Counted from the first letter of the stretch, positions 36,825-45,539 are shown. The stretch is DNA of 64,000 bases from Polyangiaceae bacterium (GCA_025937835.1 JAICQO010000018.1:1-64000); one strand, 5' to 3'. The notes: generated from the letters alone by a model not told the origin. Translations and numbers: made by a program.

Positions 36825-36940
36825 CGGCCTTCCTGTTTCATGCGGCGAGCAACGAGCTTGGTTCGGGTAGCGAGCGCGACCTTCTGGCTCCCTTCGACTG
36901 ACGAGGCAACTGCGCAGCGCTCCAGAGCGAGCGGCGAACG

Positions 36941-36966
36941 CCGGTCAGCCGAACGGCCTGAACCGG
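36941..36966 (-). terminator. Imperfect hairpin between the GT-C gene and lhgO
   Basis: CCGGT/ACCGG, CAG/CTG and CC/GG pair around the loop GAAC, with two single-base bulges. It falls 27 bases downstream of the GT-C stop on the minus strand, in a 168-base gap where no other feature is seen. There is no T-tract; it may be a partial terminator separating the operon into two halves. Confidence 0.35.
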
Positions 36967-36992
36967 AACATCCTTATCTGCGCGGCGCGCCT

Positions 36993-38339
36993 TCACCAAT
37001 CGCACTCCGGCGGAGTGACGGTGAAAGACCAATCCTTGCGCTTGGAACACCGGTGCTCGAAGCCGCACGGGCCTCCATGAGCGCGCTCGAGCTCGGCGAT
37101 TTCGCTCATGCACTCTGCGATGCGTTCGCCGTTGTCCGCCCGTTCGTCGCGGTAGTTTTCGAGGTCCCTGAGACAGAGCGCCGAGGCGTAGACCAGCGTG
37201 CCTGCGCCGAGCACGGCTTGCACGACCCGCCCTCTCCCCGGCATGCGCGACCCGAGCTCCGCCACCGCGAGGCACACGAGCAAAATGCAACACAGGGATT
37301 GGACGTAAGCGTAGCGCGTCGCGTTTTGATCCGGCACCTCGCTCGAGACCACGGCCAGCGACAGAACCATCACGAAGTACGCGAGGAGCGCGTAGGTCCG
37401 CCGCGCCGTCTGCCTCGGCCGCAACACGACCGCCAGCGTCACGACGCCGAGCGTCGCGAGCGTGAGAACCGTGGGTAACGCGGAGGGTTGCTCGGCCAGC
37501 GAGGCGGCGGTGTTCACACCGAGGAGCGAGCGCGGCACCACGATCTCCAGCACGTACCTCGCTCCCGCGGGCAGCGTCTCGAGCCAGAAGTCGCTGGCGT
37601 CTTCCGCGCCGTGAACGCGCGCGCGGCGGAACGAGACGCCGAGCACGACGTGCAGGGCTTGCATCGCGACCACCGCCACGGCCGAAATGCGTTGGACCCA
37701 ACCGCGGTCCCAGACCACGCGCAGCAATTGTACCGGTAGCGCCACGAATGACAGCGGATGCGACCAGATCAACAGCGATCGCCCGGCGAAGCCCAGCAGC
37801 GCTTGCAGCGGCCGCCCGGAGCCTGGCAACAGCGAGACCAGCAGCAACAGGAACAGCGCATTCCAGATCGCGTAATCCGTGTGGCAGATGAACCAGTAAG
37901 AGCCGATCGGCATCAGCGCGAGCAAGAGACACGCGCACAGCCGCACTCCGCGTGACGAAACGACGCTCGAAAACTCGGAGCGCGCAAACCAGGTGAACGA
38001 GAGTAGCGACAGGCCCGCCGGCAGCAGCGTCAGAAAGTACGGCGACCACGTCGCGGGCAAGCGCACGGCCGCAAAGCCCAGCAGATTGGGCAACAGCGGA
38101 ATGTATCCGGCCTTCTCGCGGACCAGATACTCGAGCTCACGGTTACTGTAGAAATACGCGAAGATGCGCTTGCCGTCTTCGGCCGGAAGCGTGGGATGGA
38201 GAAACATCGGCCAACAGCGCGCGACCAGCACGCCGCTCACGACCAGCACGAGCGCCGCGATCTGCCAGGCGTCGCTCGTGGCGACCCATGCCCGAGCGCG
38301 CCGCTGCCACCCGCTCAGTTTCCCGACAATCCGCTCCAC
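36993..38339 (-). CDS. GT-C-like polytopic membrane protein of the glycan cluster
   Basis: 448 residues from GTG 38339 with about ten membrane segments. The first extracytoplasmic loop starts LPAEDGKRIFAYFYSNRELEYL followed by GYIPLLPNLLGFAAVRLP. The EDG acidic motif at that position resembles GT-C polymerase/transferase proteins in O-antigen and arabinan-type glycan clusters. The C-terminal 60 residues are soluble and contain several Cys (CGFEHRCSKRKD). No periplasmic-binding sequence. It follows the GT2 gene at a spacing of 12 bases. Probable role: transferring a lipid-linked sugar outside the cell membrane. Confidence 0.72.
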   Translation of the reverse strand: MERIVGKLSGWQRRARAWVATSDAWQIAALVLVVSGVLVARCWPMFLHPTLPAEDGKRIFAYFYSNRELEYLVREKAGYIPLLPNLLGFAAVRLPATWSPYFLTLLPAGLSLLSFTWFARSEFSSVVSSRGVRLCACLLLALMPIGSYWFICHTDYAIWNALFLLLLVSLLPGSGRPLQALLGFAGRSLLIWSHPLSFVALPVQLLRVVWDRGWVQRISAVAVVAMQALHVVLGVSFRRARVHGAEDASDFWLETLPAGARYVLEIVVPRSLLGVNTAASLAEQPSALPTVLTLATLGVVTLAVVLRPRQTARRTYALLAYFVMVLSLAVVSSEVPDQNATRYAYVQSLCCILLVCLAVAELGSRMPGRGRVVQAVLGAGTLVYASALCLRDLENYRDERADNGERIAECMSEIAELERAHGGPCGFEHRCSKRKDWSFTVTPPECDW

Positions 38340-38351
38340 GGCGAGCGACTT

Positions 38352-39086
38352 TCACCTGCGCCGCAGCGGCACGCTGTTCGGCGAGGGCTTCAGATAGGTC
38401 GTCTCGAAGGCGTACGCGTACCACTTCAAATACGGCGGGATCCACTTGAATACCCGAAACCGGCTCTGTCCCTGCTTGCGCTCGAACCAGCGCGCGGGCA
38501 CCTGCTCCACCCGCCAGCCCAGGCGGTGCGCCTTGACCAAGAGCTCGATGCTGTACGTGAACCCGACCGTCGACTCGATCTCGATGCTGTCGAGCAAGCG
38601 CCGGGAAAACAGCCGGAGTCCGTTGCTCGCGTCGTGCGTCGGCAGCTTACCCAGGTGGCGCAGCGTAAACGCGCCGGAGCGCACCAGCACGGCCTTCAGC
38701 CACGGGCAGCCGACCATCGTGCCGCCCGGCATGAAGCGACTCGCGCACACGATGTCGGCGCCGCCCTCGGCGACCTCGCGCATGCGCTGAAAGGTGTCGG
38801 CGTTGTAGTCGTCGTCGGCCGGGATCACCATCACCAGCGGTGCCGTGGTGGCGCGGAGGCCGGTGACGACTGCGCCGTGCGGGCCCTTCCGGATCGCGTT
38901 CTTCACGGGGATGACCGGGTAGCCCGGGTCGTAGCCGCTCAGCGCCGAGAGCGTGGTGTCGTCGTCTTGGTCGTAGCAGATGAAGACGCGCAGCGGCGCC
39001 GCGACGCCCTGCTTCAGCGACTCGAGCACGGGGCGGATGTTGTCGCCCTCGTTGTAGACCGGGATCACGAAGTCGATCGCGAGCAT
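38352..39086 (-). CDS. Glycosyltransferase family 2 (polyprenyl-phosphate type)
   Basis: 244 residues, soluble. FVIPVYNEGDNIRPVLESL, DQDDDTTLSAL, IPADDDYNADTFQRMREVAEGGADIVCASRF (DxD-like DDD), and AFTLRHLGKLPTHDASNGLRLFSR, then a C-terminal FEWKWIP-like aromatic segment. It resembles dolichol-phosphate-mannose synthase catalytic domains without the membrane anchor. It is followed (12 bases) by the GT-C-like gene, a common donor-synthase plus membrane-transferase pairing. Confidence 0.87.
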   Translation of the reverse strand: MLAIDFVIPVYNEGDNIRPVLESLKQGVAAPLRVFICYDQDDDTTLSALSGYDPGYPVIPVKNAIRKGPHGAVVTGLRATTAPLVMVIPADDDYNADTFQRMREVAEGGADIVCASRFMPGGTMVGCPWLKAVLVRSGAFTLRHLGKLPTHDASNGLRLFSRRLLDSIEIESTVGFTYSIELLVKAHRLGWRVEQVPARWFERKQGQSRFRVFKWIPPYLKWYAYAFETTYLKPSPNSVPLRRR

Positions 39087-39101
39087 GCGAACCTTCCCTG
39101 C

Positions 39102-40364
39102 TCAGGCGATGCGCGGCTCGGGCAGCGGCACGATGAACTTTCCGCCGAAGCCCTTTTGACGCAGCTTCGGCATCAGCTCCTCGGCGATGTGCCAGGACAG
39201 GAGCAGCGCATAATCCGGCGGATCCTGGAACAACGCCTGCTCGCCGACGATCGGCACGCGCGTGCCGGGCAGGTAGTTGCCGATCTTGTAAGAGCCCTCG
39301 ATCTCGAGGACGCGGTCGATCATCGCGTCGTCGATGCCGACGTAGTTCACGAGCGTGCTCGCGCGCGACGGCGCGCTGATCGCGTCCACCCGCTTGCCCT
39401 CGGCCTTGATGCCGCGGAGCAGGGACAACAGGTCGAGCTTCGACTTCAGCACCTTCTGCCGGAACTCCGCCAGGCGCTCGGCGCCGATGCCGAAGCTCTT
39501 CTCCTTCTCGAACGCCGCGGCGACGCTCGGCAACACCTGGCGCGAGCCCTTCTTCGCGGCGTACACGCGGATCGAGCCGCCGTGCGTCGGAATCGCCTTG
39601 GCGTGGACGATCTCGAGGCCGTGCATGCCGAGCAGGTAGGACAGGCTCTCGAGCGAATAGTAGCGGAGGTGCTCGTGATAAATCGTGTCGTACTGCAGCG
39701 TCTCGAGCAGCGGCATCAGGTAGTGCGACTCGGAGACGAAGATGCCGTCGTCGGCCAGCAGATCGTTGATCGAGCGCACCACCTCGTGCACCTGATCGAT
39801 GTGCGCGAACACGTTGGTGGCCGTGACGAGCTTGGCCTTGCCCTGGGTCTTCAAGACCTCTTCCACCGCTGCCTTGCCGAAGTAGGTGAACAGCGTGGGG
39901 ATGCCGCGCGCCACCGCGAGCTTGCCGATGTCCTCCGGCGTGATGCCGAGCACGCGCGCGTGATCTTTGAAGTTGCTGAGCAGGTTGCCGTCGTTGGAGC
40001 CGATGTCCACGACCAGATCGTTCGGTGCGAGGCCGTACAACGCGCGCACTTCCTCGGATAGCTCCGCGAAGTTCTCGCGGAGGATGCGCGTGGTGCTGCT
40101 GGTGTACGGGTATTCGGCCGGGAACAACACCGACGCGCTGACCACCAGCCCGAGCTGGGCGAGGCCGCAGCGCTTGCAATGCAAGAGCTCGGCCGGGTAC
40201 GCGGGCTGCTCGCTCAGCGCCTGACCGGCCTTCTGCATCAGGTTCACCGGCGGCAGGAAGCCGAGGAACAACACCGAGTCGAGCTCGCTGCTGTCGCAGA
40301 TCTGGCAAGCCGTCACTTCGGTGCTGTTGCGCTTGCCCAGCACGTTCTTCTTGTCGTCGATCAT
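39102..40364 (-). CDS. TylC3-type sugar C-methyltransferase
   Basis: 420 residues; second C-methyltransferase of the cluster. Zinc knuckle intact: Cys20/Cys23 (CQIC) and Cys63/Cys66 (CKRC). SAM motif VVDIGSNDGNLLSNF near residue 107; catalytic Glu-His in YDTIYHEHLRYYS. Methyltransf_14-like C-terminus (VDAISAPSRASTLVNYVGID). It differs from the one at 34285, which lost two of the four Cys. ATGA overlap with the SDR gene upstream. Two paralogues suggest two branched sugars or sequential methylations. Confidence 0.9.
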   Translation of the reverse strand: MIDDKKNVLGKRNSTEVTACQICDSSELDSVLFLGFLPPVNLMQKAGQALSEQPAYPAELLHCKRCGLAQLGLVVSASVLFPAEYPYTSSTTRILRENFAELSEEVRALYGLAPNDLVVDIGSNDGNLLSNFKDHARVLGITPEDIGKLAVARGIPTLFTYFGKAAVEEVLKTQGKAKLVTATNVFAHIDQVHEVVRSINDLLADDGIFVSESHYLMPLLETLQYDTIYHEHLRYYSLESLSYLLGMHGLEIVHAKAIPTHGGSIRVYAAKKGSRQVLPSVAAAFEKEKSFGIGAERLAEFRQKVLKSKLDLLSLLRGIKAEGKRVDAISAPSRASTLVNYVGIDDAMIDRVLEIEGSYKIGNYLPGTRVPIVGEQALFQDPPDYALLLSWHIAEELMPKLRQKGFGGKFIVPLPEPRIA

Positions 40365-41344
40365 GGTTGGCTCTTCTGCCCGTGCTCCAGGTACCAGGCC
40401 ACGGTGCGCTTCAGGCCTTCTTCGAGGCTGACTTTCGGGGAGTAACCGAGCTTCGAGACTTTGCCGATGTCCGGGCAGCGCCGCGGAGTTCCGCCGGGGG
40501 CCAGCGGCCCTGCCTGAATTTCGAGCTTCACGCCGGCAGCCTCACCCACGAGCTCGGCCAGGCGACGGATCGGCTCTTCGCGCTGTGTACCCACGTGATA
40601 GATGTTCATGTGCTCACCCCGCTCGAGCACTCGCAGCGTGCCGTCGACGAAGTCGTCGATGTACACGAAGGCGCGCGTCTCGGTGCCGGAGCCCTGGATC
40701 GGGAACGGCAGCGGGGCCTCGGCTCCGCGCTCGGCGATCAGCTTGGCGATCCTCAGCGCAAACTGCGGGATCACGTGCTCGAAGCCCATGTCCGGCCCGT
40801 ACACGTTGTGCGGCCGCACGATCGTGACGCGCTCGATGCGGCTGCGCCCGTAGTTGATCGCGAGCAGCTCGCTGATCAGCTTGCCACCGGCGTACGAGTA
40901 CCGCGGGTTCAGCGGATCGGGGATGAAGAACGGCGCGCTCTCGTCGGTCGGTACCTTGGACGGGGTCTGATACACCTCAGAGCTCGACATCAGCATCAGC
41001 TCGGGGACCTTCTCGGAGGCCATCGCGTCGAGCACGTTGATCATGCCTTTCACGCCGACCTCGAGCACCAGCTCGGGCTTCTGATAGAAGAACTCGGTGC
41101 CGTTCACGAACGCGAGGTGGGCGATCGCGTCGGTGCCGCGCGCGGCCTGTTGCACGGCGAGCGGATCGCGCACGTCGCCGGGCACGAACTCGAGGTGCGA
41201 CGCGACGTCGGCGAGCCGCCCCGAGCGACCGCGCGACTCGTCGTCGAGCACGCGCACGCGATGGCCCGCGTGGACCAGCGCGCGCACCAGCGCGCTGCCG
41301 ATGAAGCCGGTTCCTCCGGTGACCAGGTAGTGCTTTGCCTTCAT
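40361..41344 (-). CDS. NAD-dependent SDR, UDP-uronate decarboxylase/epimerase-like
   Basis: 327 residues. Motif VTGGTGFIGSALVRALV, DDESRGRSGRLAD, IAHLAFVNGTEF, active site MLMSSSEVYQTPSKVPTDES with catalytic YSYAGGKLISEL. The S-x-E-V-Y motif and GSGTETRAFVYIDDFVDGTL resemble UDP-glucuronate decarboxylases and dTDP-glucose-4,6-dehydratase relatives more than plain 4-epimerases. With the upstream UDP-sugar dehydrogenase, a UDP-uronate to UDP-pentose step would be consistent, though unproven. ATGA overlaps on both sides. Confidence 0.83.
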   Translation of the reverse strand: MKAKHYLVTGGTGFIGSALVRALVHAGHRVRVLDDESRGRSGRLADVASHLEFVPGDVRDPLAVQQAARGTDAIAHLAFVNGTEFFYQKPELVLEVGVKGMINVLDAMASEKVPELMLMSSSEVYQTPSKVPTDESAPFFIPDPLNPRYSYAGGKLISELLAINYGRSRIERVTIVRPHNVYGPDMGFEHVIPQFALRIAKLIAERGAEAPLPFPIQGSGTETRAFVYIDDFVDGTLRVLERGEHMNIYHVGTQREEPIRRLAELVGEAAGVKLEIQAGPLAPGGTPRRCPDIGKVSKLGYSPKVSLEEGLKRTVAWYLEHGQKSQP

Positions 41345-42366
41345 GCTTTTCCGTGGGTTCTGGCCTGTTCGAGCCAGCGCTCGATGCGCGCGCCGTCGCC
41401 GAGATCCGGCGAGCAACGAGCTCCGCGTTCGATCCAATCGCCGAGGCGCCTCAACAAGGAAGCGACTGCGGCGACCCGGCCGTCGACCCCTGGCGCGGGC
41501 TGAAAGCTCGAGGCCTCGCGAAGCGCGACGTGGCCCGGCTCGTCGAACAGCGACAGGGTGAAGCCGCTGATGTAGTCGGTGTTCGGGTTGTCGAGCACGA
41601 TCGCCCCCGAGTCACCGTGGATCTCGATGCGGTGCCCGTTGCCGGCCCGCGAACACGAGCTCGCCGCGACCGAGACCGGGACCGCGCCGCACAGGAGCGA
41701 AGCGTGCACCACCTCCTCGGCGGCATCCTCGGCCACGAGCGGATCCGCGACGAGCCGCGCATGGAGCCCGGTAATGCGCTGATGCAGCAGCCACTCTAGG
41801 TAGTAGAACGAGTGCGACAAGAACAGGCCGAGCACCCCGGCACCGGCGCTCGCCGACACTTTCCAGCCGTCGCGGAGCCCGTGACGGTGCGCGTAGGATT
41901 CGATGTGCCACGCAACCGTTGCGTGCCGCACCCGGCCGATCTTGCCCTCGTCGAGCCAGGCGCGCGCCCGCTGGAAGACGTCGATTTCCGGGAACTCGAA
42001 GTCGACCACGTGCGCGACACCGAGCTCGTCGGCGCGCTCCGCGAAGCTCCGAGCGCGCGCGGCTCCGCCGCCGATCGGCTTCTCGGCGAAGACGTGCTTC
42101 TTCGCGTCGAGCACCAGCTCGAGCAGGTCTGGCTGCTCGCGCGGCGGCACCGCGATGCTCACGAGGTCGATGTTCGGATCGTTCACGAGCTCGGCGGCGC
42201 TCGAGTACACCTTGCCGATGCCGGCCTTGTCCGCGGCGGCTCGAGCGCGCTCCGGCGCTCGGGACGCGAGCCCCACGAGCTCGAAGCGAGGGTCGAGGCG
42301 GAACGCCGGTGCCTGCACGCGTGCGCCGAAGCCGCCCCCGATCACGCCGACGCGGATCCGACTCAT
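41341..42366 (-). CDS. Gfo/Idh/MocA family oxidoreductase
   Basis: 341 residues. Rossmann motif GVIGGGFGARVQAPAF, EKPIGGGAARARSFAERADELGV in the middle and a C-terminal beta-sheet domain with WKVSASAGAGVLGLFLSHSFYYLEWLL that binds sugar substrate. The EKP motif is the family mark. In O-antigen clusters such enzymes oxidise the sugar 3-hydroxyl to make a substrate for a DegT aminotransferase. The family includes 2-oxoglutarate-dependent members, but nothing in this sequence settles that. ATGA overlap with the UDP-sugar dehydrogenase stop. Confidence 0.88.
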   Translation of the reverse strand: MSRIRVGVIGGGFGARVQAPAFRLDPRFELVGLASRAPERARAAADKAGIGKVYSSAAELVNDPNIDLVSIAVPPREQPDLLELVLDAKKHVFAEKPIGGGAARARSFAERADELGVAHVVDFEFPEIDVFQRARAWLDEGKIGRVRHATVAWHIESYAHRHGLRDGWKVSASAGAGVLGLFLSHSFYYLEWLLHQRITGLHARLVADPLVAEDAAEEVVHASLLCGAVPVSVAASSCSRAGNGHRIEIHGDSGAIVLDNPNTDYISGFTLSLFDEPGHVALREASSFQPAPGVDGRVAAVASLLRRLGDWIERGARCSPDLGDGARIERWLEQARTHGKA

Positions 42367-43580
42367 CCCCGGAGCTCGGCGGGCATCGCGGTCCCTCGAT
42401 TGAAGAAGTTCCACACGTCGATCACGGGCTTCTTGCCGAGGTCGAGGCCGCGGTAGGCCTGGTGCGGGACGCACAGGATCAACACGTCGCTCTCGTTCAC
42501 CACGCGCTCGAGCGGCAGGAGCTCGGAGTCGGTCGTCACGTGCGGGTCGGTGCACAGCACGCGCGAGGCGCGCAGGCGCAGCGCCTTCTTCAGCTTGTAG
42601 CTGAGCGACGAGCGCGTATCGTCGCTGTTGGCCTTGAAGGCCATGCCGAGCAGGCCCACCGTGGCCTTAGCGAGCTCGACTCGGTTCGCGATCTGCTCCA
42701 CCAAGAACAGCGGTAGCCCTTCGTTGACCAGCATTGCATCCATGCCGATGCTGAACTGGTTGTTCGAGTACGAGGTGAGCTGCATCGTGTCCTTGAACAG
42801 ACACGGCCCCGCGGCGAAGCCCTGCCGCGGAAAGTCGCTCATCCGCGCGTAGTTCTGGGTGATCCCCGCGTGGATCTTGGCGTAGTCGAGGCCGGCGCGC
42901 GTCACCATCATGTAGAACTGGTTGGTGGCCGCGAACTGGATGTAGCGGTACGCGTTGCAGAACAGCTTTCCGAACTCCGCCTCGCGCGGCGACATGCGCA
43001 CGATCTCGGGCGCGAGTGCCTGGAACAGCTGAGCCGCCGCCTCTTCCGCCTCCGGCGTCGTGCCGCTGACTATCTGAGGCAGCGAGCGGATCTGCTCGAT
43101 GGCGTAGCCTTGAACGACGCGCTCCGGGCAGAAGGCGACCCTGAGCCGCTTGCCGCGCGCCTTCAGGTACTCGTCGAGCCACTCGGTCGTGCCCGGGCAC
43201 ACCGTCGAGCGCAGCACCAGCAGCTGGTCATCGCTCAGGATCGGAAACAGCGAATCGATGCAGTCCTGAATCGCCTTGGTCGACGGGTTCAGGAACTCGT
43301 CCACCGGTGTGCCGACCGTGATCACGATCGCCGGCACGCCTGCCAGGTCGGAGGCTTTGGTGGTGAAGTGCAGCTTCCGCTTCTCGAGCACCTCGTGCAG
43401 CAGCGGCTCTGCGTGCTCCTCGAGGAACGGCATCTTTCCGGAGCGGACGACGTCGATCGTCTTCTGGTTCAGGTCGTAGACCAGCGTCTCGAGCCCCCGC
43501 TGCGCGAGCAGGATCGAGAGCGGCAGGCCGATATGCCCCGCTCCACCGAGCACACAAATGTCCATCCGCTTGGTTTGCAT
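42363..43580 (-). CDS. UDP-glucose/GDP-mannose dehydrogenase family protein (UDP-sugar 6-dehydrogenase)
   Basis: 405 residues. NAD-binding ICVLGGAGHIGLPLSILLAQRG, LRSTVCPGTTEWLDEYL, EFGKLFCNAYRYIQFAATNQFY and the active-site Cys260 in AAGPCLFKDTMQL. C-terminal NAD domain VGLLGMAFKANSDDTRSS. It oxidises a UDP- or GDP-hexose to the uronic acid in two steps. Family subtypes cannot be told from the sequence alone; ManNAc/GlcNAc-type WecC/WbpA and glucose-type Ugd are both possible. ATG 43580 has GAGGA upstream. First gene of the minus-strand operon; the palindrome at 43659-43677 lies 79-97 bases before it. Confidence 0.92.
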   Translation of the reverse strand: MQTKRMDICVLGGAGHIGLPLSILLAQRGLETLVYDLNQKTIDVVRSGKMPFLEEHAEPLLHEVLEKRKLHFTTKASDLAGVPAIVITVGTPVDEFLNPSTKAIQDCIDSLFPILSDDQLLVLRSTVCPGTTEWLDEYLKARGKRLRVAFCPERVVQGYAIEQIRSLPQIVSGTTPEAEEAAAQLFQALAPEIVRMSPREAEFGKLFCNAYRYIQFAATNQFYMMVTRAGLDYAKIHAGITQNYARMSDFPRQGFAAGPCLFKDTMQLTSYSNNQFSIGMDAMLVNEGLPLFLVEQIANRVELAKATVGLLGMAFKANSDDTRSSLSYKLKKALRLRASRVLCTDPHVTTDSELLPLERVVNESDVLILCVPHQAYRGLDLGKKPVIDVWNFFNRGTAMPAELRG

Positions 43581-43658
43581 CGTCGTTCCTCGAACCCGTC
43601 CGCCCTGCTGGGCCCGGCGGAAACTGGCGCTTGGGCGGCTATGGGTCAATCGGATACA

Positions 43659-43677
43659 AATAACGCATCGCGTTATT
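43659..43677. promoter_or_regulatory. Perfect palindrome in the divergent promoter region
   Basis: AATAACGC (43659-43666), spacer ATC, GCGTTATT (43670-43677): perfect 8-base arms, 19 bases overall. It lies in the 132-base gap between the glycan operon (start 43580) and the plus-strand gene at 43713. TTGGGC (43631-43636) and TACAAA (43655-43660) to its left could be -35/-10 elements for the plus strand. The sequence is AT-rich in a GC-rich region and a likely operator. Confidence 0.6.
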
Positions 43678-43712
43678 GCGAATCGTCGGCCACACGGCTA
43701 GTCGCACAGTCC

Positions 43713-44210
43713 ATGGCCGTGCCTCGAGCGCCCTACCGCATCTTCGCTCAAGCCCCCGATGCGGTCGTGGACCCGGCGGCTCTGGTTCGCGCGGCCACCC
43801 GCTTCTTCGAGGCCGATCTCGAGGTGCTCGAGCTCCGGGATCGGCGTTCCGAGGTGCCACCGGTCGAGGGTCAGGAGCTTCGCGTGCGATTGGAAAGCAA
43901 GCGCCGGGTGTTTCGCTCGGAGTTCCTGATCCAAAGTCGCCCGGCCAGCGCCGACGACTACCGGGAAGCGCGCGATGCAGAAGAGCGCGGGCGTGCGGGT
44001 GGGATGGGGCTGCTCGCGGCGCGCTGTCCTTCCGTCTGGGAGCTCACGCCGGTTCGGGAGGACATCGAAGCCGCAACCCTCAATCTGTGCGCGATCGCCG
44101 CGACCGTAGCGCTCGGTCCCACGCTTCCACCCGACGGGTCCACGCTGTTCGGCGTGCGCGGTGCCATGGAGCGGCTCGAGCGACTCACGGGCGCTTCTCT
44201 GCTGCGCTGA
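43713..44210 (+). CDS. Hypothetical protein, divergent from the glycan operon
   Basis: 165 residues, no signal peptide or membrane helices and no enzyme motif I recognise. An N-terminal helix/strand mix (AALVRAATRFFEADLEVLELRDRRSE) is followed by a middle Arg/Glu-rich section and LLAARCPSVWELTPVREDIEAATLNLCAIAATVALGP, then MERLERLTGASLL. The start ATG 43713 follows the operator-like palindrome by 35 bases. It could regulate the cluster but no helix-turn-helix is evident. Confidence 0.65.
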   Translation: MAVPRAPYRIFAQAPDAVVDPAALVRAATRFFEADLEVLELRDRRSEVPPVEGQELRVRLESKRRVFRSEFLIQSRPASADDYREARDAEERGRAGGMGLLAARCPSVWELTPVREDIEAATLNLCAIAATVALGPTLPPDGSTLFGVRGAMERLERLTGASLLR

Positions 44211-44288
44211 CGAGGGGATCCGAAAAAAATCGTCGCGGCCTGTCGATCCGCGTCGCCGCCGTTCGACCTCTCTGAAAAGGAGAAAGCC

Positions 44289-44936
44289 ATGGCCAAAGTA
44301 CGAGTGAACTGCTTCTCGATTTCGCTGGACGGATACGGCGCGGGCCCCGATCAGAGCACCCAGGACCCGCTCGGCAAGCTGGGGGAAGACCTGCATCCCT
44401 GGCTGGTCTCGACGCGCACCTTCAAGAGCATGTACGGGAGCTCGGACCAGGGGACGACCGGGCTGGACGACGAGTTCGCGCGCCGTGGCACGGAAAACCT
44501 CGGCGCCTGGATCCTGGGCCGCAACATGTTCGGCCCGGTCCGCGGCGAATGGCCCGACGAGACCTGGCGCGGCTGGTGGGGGAAGAGCCCGCCGTACCAC
44601 GTGCCGGTGTTCGTGCTCACGCATCACGCTCGGCCCTCGCTCGAGATGGAGGGCGGAACGATTTTCCACTTCGTCACGGGCGGCATCGAAGAGGCGCTGC
44701 GGCGAGCGCGGGAAGCGGCGGGGGAGCGCGACATCCGTATCGGCGGCGGTGTCGAGACGATCCGCCAATACCTGAAGGCGCGCCTGATCGACGAGATGCA
44801 CCTGGCCGTGGCGCCCGTGATCCTCGGCAAGGGCGAGCACCTGCTGCACGGCCTCGATCTGAACGAGCTCGGATATCAGCTCGTCGATCGCTCCAACACC
44901 GAGCAAGCGACGCACCTGTCGTTTCGGCGGACGTGA
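44289..44936 (+). CDS. Dihydrofolate-reductase-like protein (RibD C-terminal-type)
   Basis: 215 residues. NAD(P)H-binding DHFR/RibD-reductase fold: VRVNCFSISLDGYGAGPDQST (SxDG motif near the start), LGAWILGRNMFGPVRGEWPD, VPVFVLTHH, IRIGGGVETIRQYLKARLIDEMHLAVAPVILGKGEHLL. Members of this family reduce pterin or other heterocyclic substrates; most are uncharacterised. Ribosome site GGAGA directly before ATG 44289. Substrate unknown. Confidence 0.9.
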   Translation: MAKVRVNCFSISLDGYGAGPDQSTQDPLGKLGEDLHPWLVSTRTFKSMYGSSDQGTTGLDDEFARRGTENLGAWILGRNMFGPVRGEWPDETWRGWWGKSPPYHVPVFVLTHHARPSLEMEGGTIFHFVTGGIEEALRRAREAAGERDIRIGGGVETIRQYLKARLIDEMHLAVAPVILGKGEHLLHGLDLNELGYQLVDRSNTEQATHLSFRRT

Positions 44937-44958
44937 GCTAAGCTCCCCGGCTGAGGCC

Positions 44959-45417
44959 ATGGATCGTCACGAGAAACATGGTGATTTTTACCACCAGCTG
45001 CGCGAGCGCATCGCCGCCTGGTTGACGGACCGCGGGGAGGGCTTTCGCCACGCGCAGGTGCTCCTGCTCGCGCCTGATCTCTTCCATTTGATGTGCCGGC
45101 TCGCGCTCGACAAGCGCGTCCCGGTTGCGGACAAGGCCAAGCTCGCCGCGGCGATCGCCTACTTCGTCTCCCCGATCGACGCCCTGCCGGAAGCAGTGCT
45201 CGGTCCGGTGGGCTACGTGGACGACGTCGCGGTCGCGGCCTACGCGCTGAACAGCGTGATCAACTCCGGCAACGGCGAGATCGCGAAAGAGTATTGGGCG
45301 GGTGAAGGCGACTTGCTCGCCGCCGTCCAGCAAGTGCTCGCCGTGGCAGACGACATGATCGGCTCCGGCCTGTGGCGGAAGATCCGCGGCATGTTCGACG
45401 GAGCTCAATCCCGTTAG
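44959..45417 (+). CDS. DUF1232 (YkvA-like) protein
   Basis: 152 residues. The C-terminal half carries the DUF1232 core AAIAYFVSPIDALPEAVLGPVGYVDDVAVAAYALNSVI, where FVSPIDALPE and GYVDDVAV are the signature. In YkvA-type proteins this is a short helical membrane-associated module of unknown function. Starts 22 bases after the DHFR-like gene. No signal peptide. Confidence 0.88.
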   Translation: MDRHEKHGDFYHQLRERIAAWLTDRGEGFRHAQVLLLAPDLFHLMCRLALDKRVPVADKAKLAAAIAYFVSPIDALPEAVLGPVGYVDDVAVAAYALNSVINSGNGEIAKEYWAGEGDLLAAVQQVLAVADDMIGSGLWRKIRGMFDGAQSR

Positions 45418-45539
45418 GGCGGACAGCGAGCGACTGACTCGCGCTCTCTGACACACACTGGCACAAGCCCCGCTGCGGCTTTTCCGCGAGAAACCAGCGA
45501 GGCAGGCGCTGGTCCGGCGCTTGCTGGTGTCTCGGCACC

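Noticed and set aside
38196-40061. 621-codon frame on the plus strand through the glycan operon
   Set aside because: Runs opposite three conserved minus-strand genes and has no motif or ribosome site.
45465-45484. Possible terminator AAGCC...GGCTTTT after the DUF1232 gene
   Set aside because: Stem is only five base pairs; too weak to list as a feature.
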